From Mucilaginibacter jinjuensis (GTDB taxonomy: Bacteria > Bacteroidota > Bacteroidia > Sphingobacteriales > Sphingobacteriaceae), in assembly GCF_028596025.1 (NCBI RefSeq), contig NZ_CP117167.1:1674001-1738000 (forward strand): a stretch of DNA of 64,000 bases, in the 5' to 3' direction. Within the stretch, counting starts at the first letter, position 1. Each line of letters begins with the position of its first letter. Of the stretch, positions 7,806 through 14,747 are shown piece by piece. Under the pieces are notes generated by a model that did not search any database, was not told the origin of the DNA, and worked only from the letters and a program-made list of their open reading frames with translations. A program made the translations under genes and the position numbers.

Positions 7806-7997
7806 ATGATTATAGTAAATATTAAAGACGGCGAATCGTTAGACAAAGCGTTAAAACGTTTCAAAAAGAAATTCGAGAAAACTGGTGTATTGCGCGAACT
7901 ACGCAGTCGTCAAGCATTCGAGAAAAAATCTGTTTCCCGCAGACACGAGATCAAACATGCGATCTACAAACAAAATATGAATTTAGACCAAGCGTAA
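7806..7997 (+). CDS. rpsU: 30S ribosomal protein bS21
   Basis: 63 residues, highly basic, with the typical opening MIIVNIKDGESLDKALKRFKKKFEKTG and a C-terminal R/K-rich helix. It binds the platform of the small subunit near the 16S 3' end, where it helps hide the anti-Shine-Dalgarno in this phylum. The start at ATG 7806 is set by the family N-terminus and by the strong Shine-Dalgarno upstream. It has its own consensus promoter. A large hairpin separates it from the recombinase gene. Confidence 0.96.
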   Translation: MIIVNIKDGESLDKALKRFKKKFEKTGVLRELRSRQAFEKKSVSRRHEIKHAIYKQNMNLDQA

Positions 7998-8034
7998 CTT
8001 TTGAAAAAAAGTTAAACTTTGTTATCATTATATT

Positions 8035-8077
8035 AAAACTATTTGTACATTGAATTCTACAATGTATAAATAGTTTT
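8035..8077 (+). terminator. 18-bp hairpin between rpsU and the xer recombinase gene
   Basis: Arms 8035-8052 and 8060-8077 pair over 18 positions with one G-U pair and a 7-base loop (8053-8059). The stem ends two bases before the ATG at 8079 in a T-rich run. It could end most rpsU transcripts, or fold in the message and block translation of the recombinase. Confidence 0.7.
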
Positions 8078-8078
8078 T

Positions 8079-8969
8079 ATGTTTTTAGAGCGGTTCATTC
8101 AATACATACAGCACGAGAAGCGCTACTCTGCGCACACTGTAATCGCTTACAAAAACGACCTGGAGCAGTTTATTGCTTTCTTAAACCAGGATACCGATCA
8201 AATACCCGAACTTCATGAAATAACGCATCACCACATCCGCCAATGGGTTGTGAGCCTGATGGATGACGAGCGCAGCGCGCGTAGTGTTAACCGCAAGATT
8301 GCCACGCTACGTAAATACTTTAAATTCCTGGTTCAGGAAAAACTCATCGAGGCCAACCCGGCTTCGCGGGTACAAGCACCTAAAATTGCCAAACAACTGC
8401 CGGTAGTGGTAGAAGACGAGAAACTCTCCAAAATGCTGGATGGCGAAGACATCTTTACGCCCGATTTTAAAGGCATGCGCGATAAATTGGTTATCGAGCT
8501 GTTGTTCGGCACAGGCATACGTTTGGCCGAGCTGCTGGGCATTACAGAAACCGACTATAATGCTTACGAAGGCACGGTTAAGGTTTTAGGCAAACGCAAT
8601 AAAGAGCGTATAGTACCTGTAAACACCCAATTGAAGCTATTGATAGCCGATTACCTGGTGTTAAAAAAAAGTGAAAATTTTAATAACAAATCGTTAACGC
8701 TAATCGTTACAAATAAGGGAGCCGATGCTTATCCGAAACTAATATATTTAATAGTGCATAAATATTTGTCAGGCATATCAACACAGGATAAAAGAAGCCC
8801 CCACGTGCTAAGGCATACCTTTGCAACCACATTGCTTAATAAGGGGGCCGATTTAAACGCTATTAAAGAATTATTAGGGCATGCAAGCCTCAGTGCAACC
8901 CAAGTTTACACCCACAACTCAGTGGAACGTTTAAAATCTATTTATAAACTGGCCCATCCAAAGGCCTAA
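8079..8969 (+). CDS. xerC: Tyrosine recombinase of the XerC/XerD type
   Basis: 296 residues, the usual Xer length. An N-terminal SAM-like DNA-binding domain (about 1-90) is followed by the catalytic domain. All catalytic residues are visible: Arg in GTGIRLAELL, Lys in LGKRNKERIVPV, His and Arg in HVLRHTFAT, His in LGHASL, and the nucleophile in the QVYTH segment. The enzyme resolves chromosome dimers at dif together with a partner Xer protein. Its place between rpsU and hpf, rather than in a mobile element, supports the housekeeping role. The XerC rather than XerD label is by convention only. Confidence 0.88.
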   Translation: MFLERFIQYIQHEKRYSAHTVIAYKNDLEQFIAFLNQDTDQIPELHEITHHHIRQWVVSLMDDERSARSVNRKIATLRKYFKFLVQEKLIEANPASRVQAPKIAKQLPVVVEDEKLSKMLDGEDIFTPDFKGMRDKLVIELLFGTGIRLAELLGITETDYNAYEGTVKVLGKRNKERIVPVNTQLKLLIADYLVLKKSENFNNKSLTLIVTNKGADAYPKLIYLIVHKYLSGISTQDKRSPHVLRHTFATTLLNKGADLNAIKELLGHASLSATQVYTHNSVERLKSIYKLAHPKA

Positions 8970-8972
8970 AAC

Positions 8973-8978
8973 AGGAGG
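8973..8978 (+). promoter_or_regulatory. Shine-Dalgarno sequence of hpf
   Basis: AGGAGG with a 4-base gap to ATG 8983. This is the second clear Shine-Dalgarno site in the window, again on a gene for a ribosome-associated protein. The spacing is shorter than the optimum in other bacteria. Confidence 0.65.
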
Positions 8979-8982
8979 AATC

Positions 8983-9336
8983 ATGAAAATTTCAGTTCAA
9001 TCAATTCATTTCAATGCCGACAAAAAATTGTTAGACTTCATACAGAAGAAAGTAAATAAACTGGATCAGTTTTATGATAAAATAATTAGTGGGGAAGTGT
9101 ACCTGAAACTAGAGAACGTAGAAGACGAATCGAACAAAATAACGGAGATCAAATGCCTGATACCTGGTAGCCAGTTGTTTGTAAAAGAAAAGTGCAAAAG
9201 TTTTGAGGAAGCTACTGATTTGGCAGTTGAAAGTTTACGCAAGCAGATTGAACGCCATAAGCAGAAAAAAGCCGCTGCAGCAGAGACAGCCGCGAAAGTG
9301 GTACTTAGCGAAGCCGAGTTAGAAGACGAATTTTAG
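8983..9336 (+). CDS. hpf: Ribosome hibernation-promoting factor, short form
   Basis: 117 residues with the HPF/RaiA fold: MKISVQSIHFNADKKLLDFIQKKVNKLDQFYD, then EVYLKLENVEDESNKITEIKCLIPG and a basic C-terminal helix ending in an Ala-rich acidic tail. It binds the small-subunit decoding region in stationary phase and silences ribosomes. No long-HPF dimerisation domain is present. It lies 13 bases after the recombinase gene, so it is probably co-transcribed, and it is followed by a clear terminator. The AGGAGG before it suggests control by anti-Shine-Dalgarno availability. Confidence 0.93.
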   Translation: MKISVQSIHFNADKKLLDFIQKKVNKLDQFYDKIISGEVYLKLENVEDESNKITEIKCLIPGSQLFVKEKCKSFEEATDLAVESLRKQIERHKQKKAAAAETAAKVVLSEAELEDEF

Positions 9337-9360
9337 CAATAAAAGGCCTTTAAAATGGCC

Positions 9361-9395
9361 AAAATCCGCAGGTTTTAAGCCTGCGGATTTTTTTT
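9361..9395 (+). terminator. Rho-independent terminator after hpf
   Basis: Perfect 10-bp stem AATCCGCAGG (9363-9372) / CCTGCGGATT (9380-9389) with a 7-base loop, running into eight T's (9388-9395). Confidence 0.92.
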
Positions 9396-9405
9396 GCAAA
9401 AAAAT

Positions 9406-9435
9406 TTTGTTCTGGTACAAAAATGTGTAGATTTG
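9406..9435 (+). promoter_or_regulatory. Promoter of the tRNA-tuf operon
   Basis: TTTG at 9406-9409, an 18-base spacer, then TAGATTTG at 9428-9435: an exact -33/-7 match about 70 bases before the first tRNA. It directly follows the hpf terminator. Confidence 0.75.
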
Positions 9436-9506
9436 CATTCCCTTTTGAGAAGGTCATCAACGTAGAAGACAAGCATCAAAAGAGTTCTTTAAATTTATTG
9501 ATAAAA

Positions 9507-9579
<73 letters not shown>

Positions 9580-9658
9580 CAGAAAATTTTGATTTTCGGT
9601 TTGTAATGTGAAATTAAAAGTTCATATTTGCGACCCGAAACACACAAAATGTTTCGAT

Positions 9659-9741
9659 GGGGGGATTCCAGAGCGGCCAAATGGATCAGACTGTAAATCT
9701 GCTGTCTTACGACTTCGGAGGTTCGAATCCTCCTCCCCCCA
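9659..9741 (+). tRNA. tRNA-Tyr(GTA)
   Basis: 83 bases. The acceptor is GGGGGGA/TCCCCCC, the anticodon loop is CTGTAAA, and a long variable arm typical of bacterial tRNA-Tyr precedes the T-arm. CCA is not encoded. Confidence 0.95.
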
Positions 9742-9748
9742 CAGGCTA

Positions 9749-9846
9749 ATGAGTGAATGATAGAATGAGTGAATTAGTGATTGAACAGGTTTAAAATAAA
9801 AAAGTTTTGAGCTCAATCATTCACTAACTCACTCATTCACTCATTA
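9749..9846. repeat. GAATGAGT-type inverted repeat element, copy 1
   Basis: GAGTGAATGA/GAATGAGTGA units at 9751-9773 are mirrored by TCACTAACTCACTCATTCAC at the far end (9822-9846), giving a long imperfect hairpin between tRNA-Tyr and tRNA-Gly. The same words recur at 18552-18653 and 61080-61267. Confidence 0.65.
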
Positions 9847-9852
9847 AAAAAT

Positions 9853-9925
9853 GCGGAAGTAGCTCAGTTGGTAGAGCGATAGCCTTCCAAGCTATAGGTC
9901 GCGAGTTCGAACCTCGTCTTCCGCT
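9853..9925 (+). tRNA. tRNA-Gly(TCC)
   Basis: 73 bases; acceptor GCGGAAG/CTTCCGC, anticodon loop CTTCCAA, T-loop TTCGAAC. CCA is not encoded. Confidence 0.95.
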
Positions 9926-9931
9926 CATAAA

Positions 9932-10034
9932 ATGTCGGATTTCGAATTTTCGATTTCGGACTTAGATTAAGGGCTTTAAATCGGTGGTTTCGGAATACTA
10001 AATTCGAAATTGAACATTCGAAATCCGAAATCAA
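9932..10034. repeat. ATTCGAAATCCGAAAT-type inverted repeat, copy 1
   Basis: TCGGATTTCGAATTTTCG near the left end is mirrored by ATTCGAAATCCGAAATC at the right. A 23-base stretch (10012-10034) is identical to 12377-12399 in the nusG-rplK gap. The element lies between tRNA-Gly and the second tRNA-Thr. Confidence 0.75.
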
Positions 10035-10041
10035 AATATAA

Positions 10042-10113
10042 GCCGACGTAGCTCAGGGGTAGAGCACTTCCTTGGTAAGGAAGAGGCCAAGGGTTCAAAT
10101 CCCTTCGTTGGCT
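10042..10113 (+). tRNA. tRNA-Thr(GGT)
   Basis: 72 bases; acceptor GCCGACG/CGTTGGC with one G-T pair, anticodon loop TTGGTAA, T-loop TTCAAAT. It lies 68 bases before tuf. Confidence 0.95.
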
Positions 10114-10181
10114 CGGAGTTTTATAGTAATATATAAACGACAATTTAAATAGAAAATTAACCTACAAACATTTTATAAATC

Positions 10182-11369
10182 ATGGCAAAAGAAAAGTTTG
10201 ACCGCAGCAAGCCGCACTTAAACATCGGTACAATCGGTCACGTTGACCACGGTAAAACAACCCTTACCGCAGCTATCACTAAAGTTTTGGCTGACAAAGG
10301 TTTTTCAGAAGCTCGTTCATTCGATTCAATCGACTCTGCTCCTGAAGAAAAAGAGCGTGGTATTACTATCAATACTGCTCACGTTGAGTACTCTACTGCT
10401 AACCGTCACTACGCACACGTTGACTGTCCAGGTCACGCGGATTACGTGAAAAACATGGTTACTGGTGCTGCTCAAATGGACGGTGCAATTATCGTTGTTG
10501 CAGCTACTGATGGTCCAATGCCTCAAACTCGTGAACACATCCTGTTGTCTCGCCAAGTTGGTGTGCCTTCATTAGTTGTGTTTATGAACAAAGTTGACAT
10601 GGTTGATGATCCAGAACTATTAGAATTAGTAGAAATGGAAATCCGTGAGTTATTATCATTCTACGATTTCCCTGGTGATGATATTCCTGTTATTCAAGGT
10701 TCAGCTCTTGGTGGCTTAAACGCAGAACCAAAATGGGTTGAAAAAATTATGGAGTTAATGGATGCTGTAGATAGCTACATCCCAATCCCTCCACGTTTAA
10801 CTGACCTTCCTTTCTTGATGCCAGTTGAGGACGTATTCTCAATCACTGGTCGTGGTACTGTAGCAACAGGCCGTATCGAGCGTGGTGTTATCAACTCTGG
10901 TGACGCTGTGGATATCTTAGGTATGGGTGCAGAAAACTTAAAATCAACTGTAACCGGTGTTGAAATGTTCCGCAAGATCCTTGACAGAGGTGAAGCAGGT
11001 GACAACGTAGGTTTATTGTTACGTGGTATTGATAAAGAAACTATCCGTCGTGGTATGGTTATTTGCAAACCAGGTTCAGTAACTCCTCACACAGATTTCA
11101 AAGCCGAAGTTTACGTATTATCAAAAGCTGAAGGTGGCCGTCACACTCCATTCTTCAACAGATACCGCCCACAATTCTATTTCCGTACTACAGACGTTAC
11201 AGGTGAAATCACCTTAGCTGAAGGTGTAGAAATGGTTATGCCAGGTGATAACGTTACGATCACTGTTTCTTTGATCAACGCAATCGCAATGGAAAAAGGT
11301 CTACGTTTCGCTATCCGTGAGGGTGGTCGTACAGTAGGTGCTGGTCAGGTAACTGAAATTTTGAAATAA
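10182..11369 (+). CDS. tuf: Elongation factor Tu
   Basis: 395 residues, full length. It delivers aminoacyl-tRNA to the ribosome as a GTPase. Visible G motifs are [10 protein letters not shown] (G1), the RGITI switch I, DCPGHADY (G3), NKVDM (G4) and SAL (G5), followed by beta-barrel domains 2 and 3. Codon choice is strongly biased (GGT, CGT, CCA), as in very highly expressed genes. The leader is A/T rich without a Shine-Dalgarno. It lies between tRNA-Thr and tRNA-Trp, a conserved arrangement. Confidence 0.99.
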   Translation: MAKEKFDRSKPHLNIGTIGHVDHGKTTLTAAITKVLADKGFSEARSFDSIDSAPEEKERGITINTAHVEYSTANRHYAHVDCPGHADYVKNMVTGAAQMDGAIIVVAATDGPMPQTREHILLSRQVGVPSLVVFMNKVDMVDDPELLELVEMEIRELLSFYDFPGDDIPVIQGSALGGLNAEPKWVEKIMELMDAVDSYIPIPPRLTDLPFLMPVEDVFSITGRGTVATGRIERGVINSGDAVDILGMGAENLKSTVTGVEMFRKILDRGEAGDNVGLLLRGIDKETIRRGMVICKPGSVTPHTDFKAEVYVLSKAEGGRHTPFFNRYRPQFYFRTTDVTGEITLAEGVEMVMPGDNVTITVSLINAIAMEKGLRFAIREGGRTVGAGQVTEILK

Positions 11370-11394
11370 GAAATTTCAAAAGGTTAATTAGAAG

Positions 11395-11432
11395 CATAAG
11401 TCTGCAGTGCGAATTGCAGACTTATGTTTTCT
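11395..11432 (+). terminator. 12-bp hairpin between tuf and tRNA-Trp
   Basis: CATAAGTCTGCA (11395-11406) pairs perfectly with TGCAGACTTATG (11415-11426) around an 8-base loop and runs into TTTTCTT. It ends 9 bases before tRNA-Trp. It may be a partial terminator that makes tuf more abundant than the downstream secE-rpoC genes, or a processing site. Confidence 0.75.
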
Positions 11433-11440
11433 TATAATAC

Positions 11441-11511
11441 ACGGGAATAGTTCAACGGTAGAATAGAGGTCTCCAAAACCTTTGATCAGGGTTCGAATCC
11501 TTGTTCCCGTG
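11441..11511 (+). tRNA. tRNA-Trp(CCA)
   Basis: 71 bases; acceptor ACGGGAA/TTCCCGT, anticodon loop CTCCAAA, T-loop TTCGAAT, discriminator G as expected for tryptophan tRNA. It lies 23 bases before secE. Confidence 0.95.
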
Positions 11512-11534
11512 CTTAACATTGATTAATTAACAAG

Positions 11535-11732
11535 ATGGCTAACAACGTAGCTGAGTATATTAAAGGATCTTACATTGAGTTAACTGAAAAGGTAACCTGG
11601 CCAACTTTCCGCGAATTGCAGAACAGCGCAGTTTTAGTATTGGTTGCGGCTATTATTATCGCTCTTGTAGTTTTTGGTATGGACCAGATAATCGGTTATT
11701 TAATCAAACAATTTTATAGTTCACTTACTTAA
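11535..11732 (+). CDS. secE: Preprotein translocase subunit SecE
   Basis: 65 residues: an amphipathic N-terminal helix with the conserved YIELTEKVTWPTFRELQNSA segment and one membrane helix (VLVLVAAIIIALVVFGMDQIIGYLI). It clamps SecY in the inner-membrane translocon. It is followed by nusG after 16 bases, the universal bacterial pair. Confidence 0.95.
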   Translation: MANNVAEYIKGSYIELTEKVTWPTFRELQNSAVLVLVAAIIIALVVFGMDQIIGYLIKQFYSSLT

Positions 11733-11748
11733 TTTTTGATATATAGGG

Positions 11749-12291
11749 ATGAGTGAAAATTTAAAATGGTACGTGGTTAGGGCCATTAGCGGGAAAGAAA
11801 AGAAAGTTAAACAATATTTAGATGCCGAAATTAATCGTTTGGGCCTTTCGCATTTAGTACCACAGGTATTAATACCTACCGAAAAGTACTACCAGATGCG
11901 TGATGGTAAAAAGATTGCAAAAGAGCGCAACTTTTTTCCTGGCTATGTATTAATGGAAGCTGCGTTAGATGGTGAGCTTGAGCACATCATTAAAAATATA
12001 AACAGCGTTATTGGTTTCCTGGGTGATAAAGCCGGAAATGCAATACCACTTCGCCAGGCCGAAGTTAACCGTATTTTAGGTAAGGTTGACGAGATGACCT
12101 CACAAGGCGAAACCATGAATGTACCATATTACGTTGGCGAAAACGTTAAGGTAATGGATGGTCCATTCAATGGCTTTAGCGGTGTGATTGAAGAGGTGAA
12201 CGAAGAGAAAAAGAAATTGAAAGTAATGGTAAAGATATTCGGCCGCCGTACGCCGCTCGAATTGAATTACATGCAGGTAGAGAAAGAGTAG
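11749..12291 (+). CDS. nusG: Transcription termination/antitermination factor NusG
   Basis: 180 residues. The N-terminal NGN domain ([19 protein letters not shown], then [12 protein letters not shown]) binds the RNA-polymerase clamp. The C-terminal KOW domain ([21 protein letters not shown]) contacts Rho or S10. Standard length and order, between secE and the L11 operon. Confidence 0.97.
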   Translation: MSENLKWYVVRAISGKEKKVKQYLDAEINRLGLSHLVPQVLIPTEKYYQMRDGKKIAKERNFFPGYVLMEAALDGELEHIIKNINSVIGFLGDKAGNAIPLRQAEVNRILGKVDEMTSQGETMNVPYYVGENVKVMDGPFNGFSGVIEEVNEEKKKLKVMVKIFGRRTPLELNYMQVEKE

Positions 12292-12296
12292 TTTTA

Positions 12297-12399
12297 TTTC
12301 GGATGTCGGATTTTCGATATCGGATTTAGAAACATCAAAATATAGATTTCTTATTAAGAATGATAAATCCGAAATGGAACATTCGAAATCCGAAATCAA
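12297..12399. repeat. ATTCGAAATCCGAAAT-type inverted repeat, copy 2
   Basis: TCGGATTTTCGATATCGGATTT at the left is mirrored by AAATCCGAAAT and ATTCGAAATCCGAAATC at the right. The last 23 bases (12377-12399) are identical to the end of the copy at 9932-10034. It fills most of the nusG-rplK gap. Confidence 0.75.
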
Positions 12400-12465
12400 G
12401 AAGAGTGTTAAATGTTACAAAAGCTTCCACTTACTAACATTAAGTAACAAATAAATCAAAGTAAA

Positions 12466-12909
12466 ATGGCAAAAGAAGTCGGTGCACTGGTAAAGCTACA
12501 AGTAAAGGGCGGCGCGGCAAATCCATCTCCTCCAATCGGCCCTGCATTGGGTGCGAAAGGTGTGAACATCATGGAGTTTTGCAAGCAGTTCAACGCACGC
12601 ACCCAGGATAAACCTGGTAAAGTGCTTCCTGTAGTTATTACTGTTTATGTTGACAAGTCTTTTGATTTTATCATTAAAACCCCACCGGTTGCAATCCAAT
12701 TATTGGAGGTAACAGGTTTAAAAAGTGGGTCGGCAGAGCCAAACCGTAAAAAGGTAGCCAGTGTAAACTGGAGCCAGGTTGAAACTATCGCCAAAGATAA
12801 AATGACTGACTTAAATGCATTCACAGTAGAGTCTGCCATGAAAATGGTGGCTGGTACTGCACGCAGTATGGGAATTACCGTATCTGGTACAGCACCCTGG
12901 AATAATTAA
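12466..12909 (+). CDS. rplK: 50S ribosomal protein uL11
   Basis: 147 residues. Motifs: [35 protein letters not shown] at the N-terminus (thiostrepton-binding loop) and the C-terminal rRNA-binding domain with GTARSMGI. It forms the GTPase-associated centre with L10 and L12. It is first of the ribosomal genes after nusG, with an A-rich leader. Confidence 0.98.
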   Translation: MAKEVGALVKLQVKGGAANPSPPIGPALGAKGVNIMEFCKQFNARTQDKPGKVLPVVITVYVDKSFDFIIKTPPVAIQLLEVTGLKSGSAEPNRKKVASVNWSQVETIAKDKMTDLNAFTVESAMKMVAGTARSMGITVSGTAPWNN

Positions 12910-12932
12910 TTAACACAAATCAGTTAAAGAAA

Positions 12933-13631
12933 GTGGCTAGATTAACAAAAAATCAAAAAGCAGTACTCTCCAAAATTGAGGCTAACAAATCGTATACGTT
13001 ACAAGAAGCAACCGCTTTGGTAAAGGAAATAACCACTACCAAATTTGATGCTTCAGTTGATATAGATGTGCGTTTAGGCGTTGACCCACGTAAAGCCAAT
13101 CAAATGGTGCGTGGTATCGCTACATTACCTCATGGAACTGGCAAAACTGTACGTGTTTTAGTACTTTGTACTCCTGACAAGGAACAAGAGGCTAAAGACG
13201 CAGGTGCAGATTTTGTAGGTTTGGATGACTATATTGCTAAAATAGAAGGCGGATGGACTGATGTTGATATTATCATCACTATGCCAAGCGTTATGGCTAA
13301 AGTAGGTAGACTGGGACGTATCCTGGGTCCACGTAACTTAATGCCTAACCCTAAATCAGGAACTGTAACTCCAAACGTTGGACAAGCGGTAACTGACGTA
13401 AAAGGTGGTAAAATTGACTTCAAGGTTGACAAAACCGGTATCATCCACGCCTCAATAGGTAAAGTATCTTTCGCGCCTGAGAAGATTTATGAGAATGCTT
13501 TAGAAGTCCTACAAGTAATCTCTAAATTAAAACCTTCTTCAGCAAAAGGAACATACTTCAAGAGCATTCACGTCTCTTCTACTATGTCGCAAGGTATTAC
13601 AGTTGAAACTAAATCAGTAGCAGGAATTTAA
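12933..13631 (+). CDS. rplA: 50S ribosomal protein uL1
   Basis: 232 residues starting with GTG at 12933 ([16 protein letters not shown]), chosen because it gives the family N-terminus. Signature [21 protein letters not shown] is present. It forms the L1 stalk and in many bacteria represses its own operon by binding the message leader. It ends 2 bases before rplJ. Confidence 0.98.
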   Translation: MARLTKNQKAVLSKIEANKSYTLQEATALVKEITTTKFDASVDIDVRLGVDPRKANQMVRGIATLPHGTGKTVRVLVLCTPDKEQEAKDAGADFVGLDDYIAKIEGGWTDVDIIITMPSVMAKVGRLGRILGPRNLMPNPKSGTVTPNVGQAVTDVKGGKIDFKVDKTGIIHASIGKVSFAPEKIYENALEVLQVISKLKPSSAKGTYFKSIHVSSTMSQGITVETKSVAGI

Positions 13632-13633
13632 TC

Positions 13634-14155
13634 ATGAACAGAGAAGAAAAAAACGACTTAGTTGTTGCTCTTGCTGATCAGATGAGAGAGTTCGGTAATT
13701 TTTATATCACCGATACTTCAGACCTGTCAGTTGAAAAGATCAACAAAATCCGTCGCAAATGTTTCGAAAGTGACATTACCATTAAAGTAGCAAAAAATAG
13801 CCTTATCCGTAAAGCTATGGAAGCTGTTGGTGGCGACTTTGACGATGTGTATGGCGTTTTAAAAGGTGCATCATCTATCATGTTCTCAAAATCAGCTACT
13901 GCCCCGGCAAAGTTGATTAAAGAGCTTAGAAGACAAGGTGACAAACCAGTTTTAAAAGCAGCTTACATTGATTCATCAACCTTCATCGGCGACGATCAAT
14001 TGAACGCTTTAGTTGCATTGAAATCTAAAGAACAATTGGTTGGTGAGATCATCGGCTTATTACAATCTCCTGCTAAAAACGTTATTTCTGCATTACAATC
14101 AGGCGGAAATACAATTGCAGGGCTTGTTAAAACATTACAAGAAAGAGAAGGTTAA
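13634..14155 (+). CDS. rplJ: 50S ribosomal protein uL10
   Basis: 173 residues, start two bases after the rplA stop, so translation is probably coupled. It anchors L12 dimers to the 50S stalk. The N-terminal domain has the FYITDTSDLSVEKINKIRRKC block, and the C-terminal helix (NTIAGLVKTLQERE) binds L12. Confidence 0.97.
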   Translation: MNREEKNDLVVALADQMREFGNFYITDTSDLSVEKINKIRRKCFESDITIKVAKNSLIRKAMEAVGGDFDDVYGVLKGASSIMFSKSATAPAKLIKELRRQGDKPVLKAAYIDSSTFIGDDQLNALVALKSKEQLVGEIIGLLQSPAKNVISALQSGGNTIAGLVKTLQEREG

Positions 14156-14214
14156 CGAACACCTATAAAGTTCGAATTAAACAAATTACGTAATTAAGAA
14201 AAATTTAAAATAAA

Positions 14215-14595
14215 ATGGCAGATTTAAAATCGTTTGCTGAACAGTTGGTAAACTTAACAGTAAAAGAAGTTAACGAATTAGCTCAAATCCTTAAAGATGA
14301 GTACGGTATCGAACCAGCTGCTGCTGCAGTAGCTGTTGCAGCTCCTGCTGCTGGTGGCGATGCTCCAGCTGCTGCTGCTGAGCAAACCGCTTTTGACGTT
14401 ATCTTAAAAGAAGCTGGTGGTCAGAAATTAGCTGTTGTTAAATTAGTAAAAGATTTAACTGGCTTAGGTCTGAAAGAAGCTAAAGATTTAGTTGATGGTG
14501 CACCAAAAGAATTAAAAGCTGGTGTTTCTAAAGAAGAAGCTGAGTCACTTAAAAAGCAATTAGAAGAAGCTGGCGCGGTTGTTGAAGTTAAATAA
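14215..14595 (+). CDS. rplL: 50S ribosomal protein bL12
   Basis: 126 residues in three parts: N-terminal dimerisation helices (1-35), an Ala-rich hinge (about 36-58), and the globular factor-binding domain with [31 protein letters not shown]. It recruits translational GTPases. A stable hairpin follows before rpoB. Confidence 0.98.
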   Translation: MADLKSFAEQLVNLTVKEVNELAQILKDEYGIEPAAAAVAVAAPAAGGDAPAAAAEQTAFDVILKEAGGQKLAVVKLVKDLTGLGLKEAKDLVDGAPKELKAGVSKEEAESLKKQLEEAGAVVEVK

Positions 14596-14624
14596 CTTTA
14601 ACCCAGGCGATAGCCCAAAGCATA

Positions 14625-14652
14625 AGACTCCGACCTTTTTTGGTCGGGGTCT
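14625..14652 (+). terminator. rplL-rpoB intergenic hairpin (attenuator or processing site)
   Basis: AGACTCCGACC (14625-14635) pairs with GGTCGGGGTCT (14642-14652), 11 bp with one T-G pair and a loop of six T's. No T-run follows, so full termination is unlikely. In other bacteria this gap holds an attenuator or an RNase III site that keeps rpoB below rplL levels; the same role is inferred. Confidence 0.7.
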
Positions 14653-14747
14653 ATTGCTATTTATATGGTTCTCATTTTTTGCTTGAATGTTTAAGAACCA
14701 GTTTTGCACAGAGCAAAAGAAATTTATATAACTTAAATTATAATCCC

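Noticed and set aside
9622..9816. Minus-strand open frame across tRNA-Tyr
   Set aside because: Overlaps a complete tRNA gene and a repeat; no supporting signal.
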